Shown here one piece after another: positions 1-7,536 of a DNA stretch of 64,000 nt. Source of the stretch: Streptomyces rubellomurinus (GTDB taxonomy: Bacteria; Actinomycetota; Actinomycetes; Streptomycetales; Streptomycetaceae). Both the position numbers and the translations under genes were made by a program. Location: the NCBI RefSeq assembly GCF_000961885.1, contig NZ_JZKH01000013.1:56141-120140 (forward strand), in the 5' to 3' direction. Positions within the stretch are counted from its first letter, which is position 1, and every line of letters begins with the position of its first letter. The notes beneath the pieces are model-generated. The model saw only the letters and a program-made list of their open reading frames with translations. It did not search any database and was not told the DNA's origin.

Positions 1-883
1 CCGAGGCGGCGAGCAGGCGGGCGGCGGTGGCGGCGTCGACCCCGGCGAGGAGGGTCAGGATCGCGTCCTTGGCCCGGCCGCCGGTCGCCCCCAGCGCGCG
101 GCGGACCGCCGCATCGTCCGCGCCGCTGGCCTCCGCGACGATCCGGTGGGCGCGCTCGCGGAGCTTGGCGTTGGTGGCCCGGACGTCGACCATCAGGTTC
201 CCGTACGTCCGGCCGAGGCGGACCATGACGGCCGTCGACAGCAGGTTGAGCACCAGCTTCTGCGCCGTGCCCGCCTTCAACCGGCTCGACCCGGCCAGCA
301 CTTCGGGCCCCACCTCCACCTCGACGGCCAGCTCGGCGGCCTCCGCCAGCGCCGAGCCGCGGGTGCAGACGAGCGCGACGGTCAGTGCGCCGGCGGCGCG
401 GGCCGCCCGGACGGCGGCCACGGTGTACGGCGTCCGGCCCGAGGCCGACACGCCCACCACGGTGTCGGCCGGGGTCGGGCCGAGCGCGGCGAGGTCGGCG
501 GCCGCCAGGTCGGGGCGGTCCTCGGCGCCCTCGACCGCCGCCGTCACCGCCGCCGGGCCGCCCGCGATCAGCCCCACCACCTGCGCCGGGTCGGTGCCGA
601 ACGTCGGCGGCCACTCGGCGGCGTCCAGGACCCCGAGCCGGCCGGCCGTCCCCGCGCCCGCGTAGACCAGCCGGCCGCCGCGCGCCATCCGGGCGGCGAC
701 CGCGTCGACCACGGCGGCGATCCGCTCCACCTCGGCGGCCACGGCGAGCGGGACGGTGCGGTCCTCGGCGTTCATCAGCCGGAGCAGGTCGAGGGTGGGC
801 AGGTCGTCGATCCCGGCCCAGGCGGGGTGGACCGCCTCGGTGGGCGGGACGGCGGGGCCCTCGTGCGGGTGGGTGCGGTCCAT
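1..883 (-). CDS. murQ: N-acetylmuramic acid 6-phosphate etherase (partial, C-terminus off window)
   Basis: SIS-fold lyase that cleaves the D-lactyl ether of N-acetylmuramic acid 6-phosphate to give GlcNAc-6-phosphate in cytoplasmic cell-wall recycling. The minus-strand reading from ATG at 881-883 gives 294 codons with no stop before the window edge. The diagnostic segment YAGAGTAGRLGVLDAAEWPP lies near residue 80, the glycine-rich GLIAGGP and EGAED segment follows, and SASGRTPY marks the SIS phosphate-binding loop. The family is about 300 aa, so only a few residues are missing. The usual family Cys-Pro-Pro is Trp-Pro-Pro here. No partner kinase or PTS gene is visible on this side. Confidence 0.93.
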   Translation of the reverse strand, partial: MDRTHPHEGPAVPPTEAVHPAWAGIDDLPTLDLLRLMNAEDRTVPLAVAAEVERIAAVVDAVAARMARGGRLVYAGAGTAGRLGVLDAAEWPPTFGTDPAQVVGLIAGGPAAVTAAVEGAEDRPDLAAADLAALGPTPADTVVGVSASGRTPYTVAAVRAARAAGALTVALVCTRGSALAEAAELAVEVEVGPEVLAGSSRLKAGTAQKLVLNLLSTAVMVRLGRTYGNLMVDVRATNAKLRERAHRIVAEASGADDAAVRRALGATGGRAKDAILTLLAGVDAATAARLLAAS

Positions 884-927
884 GGGGGGAGCGTCCCCGG
901 GCGCGGCGGCGGCGAACCAGGAGGCGG

Positions 928-2511
928 TCAGGAGGAGAGGACGCTCCGGAGGACGGCTCGAAGGTCCGTCGCCGGGTCGGTGCCGCGCCAGGCCACGTGT
1001 CCGTCCGGGCGGACCAGGACCGCGGCTGCCGCGCCGACGAGGCGTTCCCACTGCCCCGGGGTGGCCTCCCGCTGTCGGCCGCTGCCGAGCGCCCGATAGG
1101 TGACGGGGATTCCGGCCTGCCGCGTGGCGTCGGCCTGCCGTCGCCACGCCGGGCTGTCCGTCGCGGTGAGCAGGGTGAAGCCGGGGCCGAGGAGGTCGAG
1201 GGTGGACGTCACGCGTGCGGGTCCGCCGGTGAGGCGGACGTGCGGCAGGCGTTCGCCGGGGCGGGCGCCGGGGCGGTAGCCGTCCGGGCGCAGCCCGGTG
1301 GGTTCCGGAGCCGTGCCGGGGCTCCGGGGGGCGGCGGTCGAGGGGAGGACGGCGGTCGAGCGGTAGACGGCGGTCAGCAGGAGTTCGTCGTCGATGCGGT
1401 AGCCGGCGCGGTTGCGGGCGTTGGCCGTGGAGATGCCGATGACCTGGCGGGCGACGGGCCGGCGTTCTGCCTCGTAGGTGTCCAGCAGGGCGTCGCCGGC
1501 GTACCCGGCGGTGACGGCCGCGAGCTTCCAGGCGAGGTTGTCCACGTCGCCGATGCCGGTGTTCATGCCGTGCCCTCCGGTCGGCGGGACGACGTGCGCC
1601 GCGTCGCCGGCCAGCAGGACGCGGGAGCGGCGGTAGGCGGTGGCGAGTTGCGCGTCCATGCGCCAGGTCATCGTGTCGCGGACCGTCACGTCCAGGTCGG
1701 GGATGCCGGCGGCGGTGCGGATGAGGTCGGCCAGCTGCCCGTGGTCGGACGGGTCCGAGGCGGGCGTGTCCGGGGTGAGCGGGTACTGGTAGATCCAGTG
1801 GCGGTCGTTGTCGACCGCCATGAACCCGCCCCGACCGGGCGCGGTGAGGAAGTAGGACGCGCTGGCGCGATCGGCCACCACCGGGCCGAGCGGCGCCTCG
1901 AAGCGGACGCTCAGGTAGCGACCCAGCCCGGTGGGGCCCTCCATCGCGATGCGCGCCCCGGCACGGACGGTGCTCGCGGAGCCGTCGCAGCCGACCAGCC
2001 AGTCCGCGCGTACCCGGTACCGCTCACCGGTGGCCGCGTCCGCCAGGTCGGCCAGCACGCCGAGGCCGTCGTCCGTGAACCCGAGCAGGCGCGTGCCGAA
2101 GCGGATCCGGGGGCCGGCCGGCGTCTCGGCGTGCCGCAGCAGGACGGGCTCCAGCGCGTCCTGGGAACAGATGACGCCGGGCGCGGGCGTGTGCTCCGCG
2201 CTCTCCGCGTCCTCCTCGGGTTGTTCGGGGAGGCCGGTGCGGACGAAGTCGGGATCGACGAGGTCGCGGCCGCGGTAGAAGCGGACCTGATCGGCCGGCA
2301 GACCGGCCGAGCGGACGGCCCCTTCCAGGCCGAGGCGCCGGAAGATCTCCATCGAACGGGCCGAGACCCCGCGGGCCTTGGGGTGGCGGGAGGTCGTGGG
2401 GTGGGCCTCGACCAGCACGTGGTCCACGCCGTACCCGGACAGCAGGGCCGACAGCGTCAGGCCGACCGGCCCGCCCCCGACGATCAGCACGGACGTCTGC
2501 GACACGGTCAT
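928..2511 (-). CDS. FAD-dependent aromatic hydroxylase-type monooxygenase
   Basis: 527-aa class A flavoprotein monooxygenase of the FAD_binding_3 type (PgaE/RdmE/MhpA-like), expected to use NAD(P)H and O2 to hydroxylate an aromatic or polyketide substrate. Seen: N-terminal Rossmann motif VLIVGGGPVGL (about residues 8-18), the DG motif LVGCDGSAS near 170, the second FAD motif LLAGDAAHVVPPTGGHGMNT near 290, and a C-terminal thioredoxin-like extension ending in a domain with DGHVAWRG. It is divergent from the CGNR regulator at 2616 with a palindromic region between them, so local control is likely. No polyketide cluster adjoins it, so the substrate cannot be named. Confidence 0.88.
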   Translation of the reverse strand: MTVSQTSVLIVGGGPVGLTLSALLSGYGVDHVLVEAHPTTSRHPKARGVSARSMEIFRRLGLEGAVRSAGLPADQVRFYRGRDLVDPDFVRTGLPEQPEEDAESAEHTPAPGVICSQDALEPVLLRHAETPAGPRIRFGTRLLGFTDDGLGVLADLADAATGERYRVRADWLVGCDGSASTVRAGARIAMEGPTGLGRYLSVRFEAPLGPVVADRASASYFLTAPGRGGFMAVDNDRHWIYQYPLTPDTPASDPSDHGQLADLIRTAAGIPDLDVTVRDTMTWRMDAQLATAYRRSRVLLAGDAAHVVPPTGGHGMNTGIGDVDNLAWKLAAVTAGYAGDALLDTYEAERRPVARQVIGISTANARNRAGYRIDDELLLTAVYRSTAVLPSTAAPRSPGTAPEPTGLRPDGYRPGARPGERLPHVRLTGGPARVTSTLDLLGPGFTLLTATDSPAWRRQADATRQAGIPVTYRALGSGRQREATPGQWERLVGAAAAVLVRPDGHVAWRGTDPATDLRAVLRSVLSS

Positions 2512-2540
2512 GGCGAATCCCTTGCGCTGCGATCGGCGTT

Positions 2541-2569
2541 GTAACGGCTAACATCCGTTTTGACGTTAC
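2541..2569. promoter_or_regulatory. candidate operator between the divergent monooxygenase and CGNR genes
   Basis: The inverted repeat GTAACG (2541-2546) / CGTTAC (2564-2569) has an inner AAC (2550-2552) / GTT (2557-2559) pair sharing nearly the same centre. It lies in the 104-bp divergent intergenic region, 30-58 bp before the monooxygenase start and 47-75 bp before the regulator start. The sequence shows the symmetry; operator function is inferred. Confidence 0.45.
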
Positions 2570-2615
2570 CATGGGGCTGGCTCGGCGAGCCTTCGATCGG
2601 CGACGGGAGACGTGC

Positions 2616-3155
2616 ATGCACCAGGGATTCGACGAGGACAATCCGCGCGGCCTGTACTTCCTGGCCGACCTGGTCAACACCGTCCAGGACCGGCCCGGGG
2701 CCGACGCGGCCGAACTGGAGGCCGTGGTGGAACGGCACGGCGGGCCGCCGCTGCGCCTCACCGCGACCACGGCGCTGGAGCTGCGCGAAGCCACGGCCAC
2801 CGTCGCCGGCATCCTGGACCTCGCGGACGAGGACCGGGCCGCGGACGCCATCAACGCCCTCCTCGACCGGTACCCCGCCCGACCCCGGCTGGTCCGCCTG
2901 CCGGAGCGCCGCTGGTCGGTCCACGCCCGGGCCTCGGACGGCGCGTCGCCGGCCCACTGGCTGCTGTCCACCGCCGCCCTCGCGCTGGCGCTCTGGCTCG
3001 GCGAACGCGGCTACTGCGCCTGGGGCCGCTGCGCGGCTCCCGGCTGCGAGCGCTACTTCATCGACACCGGGCGCCGCACCCCGCAGCGCTATTGCTCGAC
3101 CCGCTGCGGCACCCGGGTGCGGGTCTCCGCCCACCGGCTCCGCAGCGGGCGGTGA
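2616..3155 (+). CDS. CGNR zinc-finger (ABATE-domain) transcriptional regulator
   Basis: 179-aa protein of the ABATE/CGNR zinc-finger family, putative stress-type DNA-binding regulators common in actinobacteria. The N-terminal ABATE region has the typical LADLVNT motif near residue 15. The C-terminal treble-clef-like finger has Cys-x4-Cys (GRCAAPGCERYF), an aspartate after the second Cys, then RYCSTRCGTRVRVSAHR, where the usual CGNR reads CGTR. The ATG at 2616 is chosen because GGGAGA lies 5 nt upstream; an in-frame ATG at 2571 would add 15 residues but falls inside the operator-like region. It is divergent from the flavin monooxygenase and a plausible regulator of it. Confidence 0.82.
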   Translation: MHQGFDEDNPRGLYFLADLVNTVQDRPGADAAELEAVVERHGGPPLRLTATTALELREATATVAGILDLADEDRAADAINALLDRYPARPRLVRLPERRWSVHARASDGASPAHWLLSTAALALALWLGERGYCAWGRCAAPGCERYFIDTGRRTPQRYCSTRCGTRVRVSAHRLRSGR

Positions 3156-3276
3156 GCGGCGGGTGGTGAGCGGCTGGGCGTTCGGCGGGGGCGTTGGCTG
3201 CCCCCGCCGTGGCCGGCGCCGCTGTTCGAGGATCCACGGCGCCTGAGGTGTGGTGACCGCTGAGGTGGTCACGCAG

Positions 3277-3328
3277 TGAACGGGAGGGTGTCCGCGGCTG
3301 GAGGGCCCGCGGGCACCCCTCCCGTTCA
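3277..3328. terminator. long stem-loop, probable bidirectional terminator
   Basis: TGAACGGGAGGGTG (3277-3290) pairs with CACCCCTCCCGTTCA (3314-3328) with one bulge, and CCGCGG (3292-3297) pairs with CCGCGG (3307-3312) inside it. It sits between the CGNR gene and the end of the convergent aldo/keto reductase remnant, the expected place for a shared terminator. Confidence 0.7.
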
Positions 3329-3346
3329 GTTGGCCGTTCCCGAGCT

Positions 3347-3886
3347 CTACGCGGGCGCTTCCGGGTGGTCGACGGGGCTCGTGCCGTTTGTGGCGTTCGT
3401 GGCGTCCAGGCCGTCGAGGGCGTCCAGGTCTGCTCGGGACAGTCGCAGTGCGCCGGCGGCGATGTTCTCGACCAGGTGGGGGGTCGGAGGTTCCCGGGAT
3501 GGCCAGCACGTTCGGCCCGCGGTGCAGTGTCCAGGCCAGTCGGACCTGCGCCGGCGTCACGCCGTGGGCGTGCGCGATCGCCTGGAGCCGGTCGTCGTGG
3601 GTGTCGGCGGCGGGCGCCTCGCGTTGCCGGCCGGAGATCGCGAAGAACGGCACGAAGGCGATGCCCTGCCGCCGGCAGCTTGGTTCACCCCGTGCTCGAC
3701 CGCGCTGCGCGGGAGCCGGACGGCGAGCTCGCGGTCGATCGGCTCGCCATCGGAGTTGCCGCGCATCCCGTTGCCGGTCAGCCGCATCGTGCCGAACCCG
3801 AGCCGGTTCACCTCCAGGTCGCCGAGCTTCCAGGTGCCCGCAGCCGCTGCGGTGGCCGTCGATGCGGTGACCGTCGCTGATTCCAC
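3347..3886 (-). pseudogene. aldo/keto reductase, internally deleted and frameshifted
   Basis: Three pieces of one aldo/keto reductase lie in order on the minus strand but in different frames. The N-terminus has WKLGDLEVNRLGFGTMRLTG and runs to AVRLPRSAVEHGVN. A middle piece reads IAFVPFFAISGRQREA and then AHAHGVTPAQVRLAWTLHRG with NVLAIPGTS. A C-terminal piece reads LVENIAAGALRLSRADLDAL and ends at TAG 3347-3349. A working enzyme is about 280-330 aa. Roughly 110 residues with the catalytic Asp/Tyr/Lys/His region are missing after the first piece, with at least two frame changes. The GTG at 3884-3886 is the likely original start. A sequencing error cannot explain the deletion. Confidence 0.85.
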
Positions 3887-4256
3887 CGTGACCCACTCCC
3901 CGTGTTCTCGCGCCGCCCGCCTCCCGGCCGGGTGCTGGTACCTGCCGACCGGTCGACCGTCGCGGCCGCCGTCGGGTTCGAGCCGGGAGTATGGGGTGGC
4001 GGCTGCCGTGCGGGGAAGGCGCGAACGGTCGGCGAAAGGTCACACCGAGGACGGGAACTCGCGCTCGGCGGCGAACCGTTGGAAGGGGCGTACGGACTCA
4101 CCGGTGCGGTGGCTTCAGCTGTGCTTTCAGAGCGTTGGGCCCGAGACATACAGGGTCGCGTTGTCTTCCTAGATGTCGAGGCCGGACGTCCGAAGTCGGC
4201 CCGGGTGCGGGATGTGAGGGGTGCTCACGAGCCCCGGGCGGACTCCGGTACGGGTG
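3887..4256. other. gene-free stretch
   Basis: About 370 bp upstream of the aldo/keto reductase remnant and downstream of the gene at 4257. Short ORFs here have no recognisable product and lack the third-position bias of neighbouring genes. No convincing hairpin, repeat or RNA gene was seen; it may be further decay of the pseudogene neighbourhood. Confidence 0.5.
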
Positions 4257-4937
4257 TCAGGCCATCCAGAAGAAGACCGCCGTCATCCGGCGCTCGGGCA
4301 GCTCGGTGCCGTAGTAACTCGTGGCACTGTGCATGAGGTTGGCGTGGTAGAGCAGCAGCTGGTTGTAGCGGTTGGGGACGCGGACGTCCTCGGTGAAGTG
4401 GTCGGCCGGCACGTGCCGGGTGCCGAGTGCCTCGACCAGGTTGTTGTGCGGGGCGTTGACCAGGTTGCCGCCGAGGCGGCCGCCGGGGAACTGCTGGCGG
4501 TAGAAGCTGGTGCCGGCGTCCTTGGGCGCGCCCGGGCTGAGGTAGAGGACGGCGGCGTAGCGGCAGAGCGCGCGGGAGTCGGTGTGCGGGCGGGACTCCG
4601 ACTCGCCGGCGCCGACGAGCTGGACGCAGTTGTGGTTGAGTGTGCCGCCGCCCGGGGTGCTCTGGACCCAGAGCCGCGAGGCACCGGTGGCCTTGCGGAC
4701 CAGGGACTCGACGCGGGCCAGCTCGTCCGGTTCGAGGCCGGGCATGGTGCGCAGGCCGGGCCAGGCCTCGGGGCGGTAGGGGTATCCCTCGGTCCAGTCG
4801 CCGCGGGCCAGGACGCGCTCGCGGACGGCGTCCGGGTCGGGCAGGACGTTGTCCAGGACCCAGTAGTCCCGCCCGCGAGTGGGCTTGCGGTACGGCAGAA
4901 CCGGCAGGGTGGTGGGCCTGATGGGCTGTGAGGGCAT
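4257..4937 (-). CDS. DUF6445-like protein, putative 2OG-Fe(II) dioxygenase fold
   Basis: 226-aa cytoplasmic protein resembling the DUF6445 family. It holds a possible non-haem iron facial triad: His-Thr-Asp in SRPHTDSRALCRYAAVLYLS, followed by a GTSFYR strand, and a distal His in LLLYHANLMHS, the order seen in prolyl-hydroxylase-like double-stranded beta-helices. A YNQLLLY strand precedes the distal His. If it is an oxygenase the substrate is unknown. ATG 4937 begins the conserved-looking part; an in-frame ATG at 4988 would add 17 basic residues, and neither start has a strong ribosome-binding site. It lies 93 bp downstream of a TetR gene on the same strand. Confidence 0.65.
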   Translation of the reverse strand: MPSQPIRPTTLPVLPYRKPTRGRDYWVLDNVLPDPDAVRERVLARGDWTEGYPYRPEAWPGLRTMPGLEPDELARVESLVRKATGASRLWVQSTPGGGTLNHNCVQLVGAGESESRPHTDSRALCRYAAVLYLSPGAPKDAGTSFYRQQFPGGRLGGNLVNAPHNNLVEALGTRHVPADHFTEDVRVPNRYNQLLLYHANLMHSATSYYGTELPERRMTAVFFWMA

Positions 4938-5030
4938 GCGCTGACGATAGGGGCGGGATGCTTCAACCTTCTGCCGTGAACAGGTCAACCTTTCGTCAAG
5001 TGCGAGGTCGGGTGGGAGGGTCGGTTCGGA

Positions 5031-5756
5031 TCACCGGCCCCGGTCGGTGCGGACGGCGAAGTTGCCGAGGGCGCCCTCCAATCGGTCGAAGGCCCGGATC
5101 GCCGAGGGCCGGACGGCGGCGGTGACGGCGGCGTGCTCCTCGCCGGCCAGGACTCGGCGGAACACCTCCGTGAACACCGCCCGGTCGACGGCGGCGAGCA
5201 GAGCGGCGGCGACCCGGCTCTCGAAGTCGACGGGGGCGGTCGCGTCGTCGGCGGGAGCGGGGCGGTCGGCCTCGGTCAACGCCCGGGTCAATGCCTCGGC
5301 CAGGGCGGCCTCGCCCTGCTCGTGCAGCTCGCGCAGCCGGGCGAGGAGGGCGGGGCTGTCCGCGACGGTGCGGGCGAAGGCCTGCCCCGCGAAGCCGAGC
5401 CGGGCGTCGTGCCGGTCGAGCGCGGCCAGGCAGTCGCGGCGCAGCGAGGCGAGGGCGGACTCGTCGGGGGCGCGGTCGGCGACCGTGCGGGCGAGCCGGC
5501 CGGCGAGCTCCTCGTGCAGGTCGAGCAGGAGGTCCTCCTTGCGCGGGAAGTGGTTGGTGACGGTCATCTTGGCGACGCCGGCGGCGGCCGCGACCTCGGC
5601 GATGGTGGTGCGGTCGAAGCCCTGGTCGATGAAGAGCCTGGTCGCGGCGTCCGAGATGGCCTCGCGGGTGCGGCGCTTGTTCAGCTCGCGGAGCTTGGGG
5701 GCGGGGGTGTCGGCGGTGGATGCGGCGTCGGTGGCGGCGGGTCGGGGCTTCGTCAT
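5031..5756 (-). CDS. TetR/AcrR family regulator, divergent from mca homologue
   Basis: 241-aa TetR repressor. After a 25-residue Ala/Pro-rich leader comes a classic HTH: RTREAISDAATRLFIDQGFD, then TTIAEVAAAAGVAKMTVTNHF with KEDLL (residues about 30-75), followed by an all-helical ligand-binding domain. It is divergent from the mycothiol-conjugate amidase homologue at 5928. An 11-bp-arm inverted repeat begins 24 bp before its start and is the likely operator for both genes. The context suggests it senses an electrophile, antibiotic or thiol conjugate, but that is inference. Confidence 0.87.
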   Translation of the reverse strand: MTKPRPAATDAASTADTPAPKLRELNKRRTREAISDAATRLFIDQGFDRTTIAEVAAAAGVAKMTVTNHFPRKEDLLLDLHEELAGRLARTVADRAPDESALASLRRDCLAALDRHDARLGFAGQAFARTVADSPALLARLRELHEQGEAALAEALTRALTEADRPAPADDATAPVDFESRVAAALLAAVDRAVFTEVFRRVLAGEEHAAVTAAVRPSAIRAFDRLEGALGNFAVRTDRGR

Positions 5757-5779
5757 GCGGGGAGCCTAGCGCAGTTCGA

Positions 5780-5810
5780 TGGGTCGGGCACATGAATTAT
5801 GCCCGACCCA
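5780..5810. promoter_or_regulatory. TetR operator candidate
   Basis: A perfect inverted repeat, TGGGTCGGGCA (5780-5790) and TGCCCGACCCA (5800-5810), with a 9-bp spacer lies between the divergent TetR and mca-like genes. A degenerate CGACCCAAT / TGACCCAAT direct repeat continues to 5830. Size and position fit an autoregulated TetR operator. Confidence 0.7.
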
Positions 5811-5820
5811 ATAAATTGGC

Positions 5821-5850
5821 TTGACCCAATCGCTAGGTCCGTCCTAAGTT
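5821..5850 (+). promoter_or_regulatory. putative promoter of the mca homologue
   Basis: TTGACC at 5821-5826 followed, 18 nt later, by TAAGTT at 5845-5850 resembles a vegetative -35/-10 pair. It sits just downstream of the TetR-type inverted repeat and about 80 bp before the gene start. Read by eye; no transcription start is known. Confidence 0.4.
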
Positions 5851-5927
5851 CCTGTCCGGCGGCCGGGGAGGCCGCGGACGGGCGGTCGCCGATCGCCGGT
5901 CACAACCGATCGACCGTGGAGGCAAGC

Positions 5928-6824
5928 ATGTTGACCCAGTACTCCGGCCGCCTGCGCCTGCTCGCCGTGCACGCCCACCCGGACGACGAGTCCAGCAAGG
6001 GCGCGGCCACCCTCGCCCGCTACGCCGCCGAGGGGGTGGACGTCCTGGTCGCCACCTGCACCGGCGGCGAGCGGGGCTCGGTGCTCAACCCGGCGCTGGA
6101 CCGGCCCGAGGTCCGGGCCGATCTGGCCCGGATCCGCCGGGCGGAGATGGCCGCCGCCCGGGAGATTCTCGGGGTGCGCCAGCAGTTCCTGGGCTTCCTC
6201 GACTCCGGCATGCCCGGCCCGGACGAGCCCCTGCCCGAGGACTGCTTCGCCGCCCAACCGGTGGAGGTCGCGGCGGCGCCGCTGGTCGCGCTGATCAGGG
6301 AGTTCCGTCCACACGTCGTGATCACCTACGACGAGACGGGCGGATACCCGCATCCCGACCACGTGATGACCCACCAGGTCACGGTCGAGGCGTTCGCGGC
6401 CGCGGCCGATCCGGACCGCTATCCGGAGGCGGGAGAGCCCTGGCAGGCGGCGAAGCTCTACTACCACCTGGCCCTCTCCCGGGCCTGGTTCCAGACCCTG
6501 CACGACGCCATGACGGAGCGGGGCGTCCCCTCGGCCATGGGCGAGCTGCTGGCCGGCTGGCCCGACACCCCTCCCGCTCTCGCCACCACCACCCGGATCG
6601 CGTGCGCCGAGCAGTTCGCGGTACGGGACGCGGCGCTGCTGGCGCACGCCACCCAGGTGCAGCCCGGCGTGGCGTTCATGGCCCACCCCAGGAGCATCGA
6701 GCGCGAGGTCTGGCCGACCGAGGACTACCACCTGGCCCGCTGCCTGGTACCGACGCCCTGCGGCGGCGGGCAGATCGAGACCGACCTGTTCGACGGGCTG
6801 CGCCCAGGGGAGGAGCGTGGATGA
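5928..6824 (+). CDS. mca: mycothiol S-conjugate amidase homologue (PIG-L family)
   Basis: 298-aa zinc amidase of the GlcNAc-PI deacetylase (PIG-L/LmbE) family, closest by eye to Mca, which cleaves mycothiol S-conjugates to a mercapturic acid and GlcN-Ins in actinobacterial detoxification. Zinc-site motif AVHAHPDDESSKGAATLARY is near residue 12, CTGGERGS near 45, and TYDETGGYPHPDHVMTHQ near 145 supplies the second His/Asp group. The C-terminal EVWPTEDYHLAR matches the family. ATG 5928 has GGAGG 5 nt upstream. Housekeeping mca is not usually paired with a divergent TetR gene, so this may be an inducible paralogue. A MshB-type deacetylase is the alternative but the GGERGSVLNP stretch favours Mca. 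Confidence 0.85.
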   Translation: MLTQYSGRLRLLAVHAHPDDESSKGAATLARYAAEGVDVLVATCTGGERGSVLNPALDRPEVRADLARIRRAEMAAAREILGVRQQFLGFLDSGMPGPDEPLPEDCFAAQPVEVAAAPLVALIREFRPHVVITYDETGGYPHPDHVMTHQVTVEAFAAAADPDRYPEAGEPWQAAKLYYHLALSRAWFQTLHDAMTERGVPSAMGELLAGWPDTPPALATTTRIACAEQFAVRDAALLAHATQVQPGVAFMAHPRSIEREVWPTEDYHLARCLVPTPCGGGQIETDLFDGLRPGEERG

Positions 6825-6842
6825 TGCGGGTGTAGAGGGCGG

Positions 6843-6959
6843 TTGCATGCCGCCCTGCTGACCGAGTTGCGCGGCGCAGATCTGTTGGACCTGGACAATG
6901 GCGCGGTCTATGGCTCGCACGTCCGGGTGCTCAAAAAGGGCGGACCACCTCGGCGCTAG
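6843..6959 (+). mobile_element. IS5-family-like transposase fragment
   Basis: A 38-codon open stretch ending at TAG 6957-6959 reads LHAALLTELRGADLLDLDNG followed by AVYGSHVRVLKKGG. This is recognisably the segment around the first catalytic Asp region (normally DGSHVRALKGG) of IS5/IS1647-type transposases, with Asp replaced by Tyr. No start, no flanking parts and no terminal repeats are left, so it is a decayed relic. Confidence 0.6.
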
Positions 6960-6970
6960 GCTCCCGGCAC

Positions 6971-7195
6971 ATGACCTCTCCTCAGCGCAGGAGCAGTGAG
7001 CCGCAGCTTGCGATGGATCACGCCCAGTCGGGTGTCCGACCCGGGAATGACGACGAGCTGATCGACAAGCTGCGCACTCGTGCCTGGGATCCGGGCCTGC
7101 GGTTCGACAGGGCCGAGGTTCCGCTCGCCTGGATCGAGGAGCGCTACGGCCAAGACGGGGCCGGATCATCTCCAGCAGCAGCTCCGGGAAGGTGA
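6971..7195 (+). CDS. hypothetical protein fragment
   Basis: A 74-codon ORF with ATG at 6971 and no clear ribosome-binding site. The middle part (DELIDKLRTRAWDPGLRFDR then PLAWIEERYG) looks like real coding sequence and vaguely resembles the start of SMI1/KNR4-type proteins. After about residue 58 it becomes low complexity as it nears the ISL3-like remnant, suggesting a 5' gene fragment cut by an insertion. No function can be assigned. Confidence 0.3.
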   Translation: MTSPQRRSSEPQLAMDHAQSGVRPGNDDELIDKLRTRAWDPGLRFDRAEVPLAWIEERYGQDGAGSSPAAAPGR

Positions 7196-7249
7196 CGCTC
7201 GACGCCCGAGCGGAAGAGATCGCTTCGCGGACGCTCCCCGAGAGCCGTT

Positions 7250-7402
7250 GTTCGCACCGACCTCGACGCCGTCGTCTACGGCATGAGCACCGACTGGTCG
7301 TCCGGGCCGGTCGAGGGCCGCGTCAACGACCTCAAGGCGCTCAAACGCAGCATGTTCGGCCGAGCGAAACCACCGCTGCTCCGCAAGCGGCTCCTCCTGA
7401 CG
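7250..7402 (+). mobile_element. ISL3-family transposase C-terminal remnant
   Basis: In one open frame the sequence reads VRTDLDAVVYGMSTDWSSGP then VEGRVNDLKALKRSMFGRA and LLRKRLLLT. It matches the conserved end of ISL3-family transposases, where S-x-GPVEG-x2-N/D-x2-K-x2-KR-x-M-x-GRA surrounds the last catalytic Glu of the DDE triad. The rest of the enzyme (about 400 residues) is absent, so the element is dead. The sequence just after it (7439-7469) recurs at 8470. Confidence 0.75.
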
Positions 7403-7438
7403 CGGCCAGCCGCCGACCACAAACCGTCACGGCTCGCT

Positions 7439-7469
7439 GATCGACTTCACCGCATCCATGCCCAACCCC
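7439..7469 (+). repeat. left copy of ISL3-end-like direct repeat
   Basis: About 31 bp starting GATCGACTTCAC and containing ATCC-x-TGCC and AACCC. It follows directly on the ISL3-like transposase remnant and matches 8470-8500 in about 25 of 31 positions in the same orientation. It probably belongs to the noncoding 3' end of an ISL3 element. Confidence 0.6.
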
Positions 7470-7536
7470 AGTTCAGCCGCCGCCGACAGGCCGAAACCAG
7501 TCGCGGCGGCACCGGCCCCTGCGGGATGCTTGGTTC

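Noticed and set aside
385..2544. 719-aa plus-strand ORF opposite murQ and the FAD monooxygenase
   Set aside because: Antisense shadow caused by high GC; Arg/Pro/Gly/Ala-rich translation without domains, while the minus strand has clear enzymes.
2508..4043. 511-aa minus-strand ORF across the CGNR gene and aldo/keto reductase remnant
   Set aside because: Only a short middle part matches aldo/keto reductase (one frame of the pseudogene); the rest is antisense to the CGNR gene.
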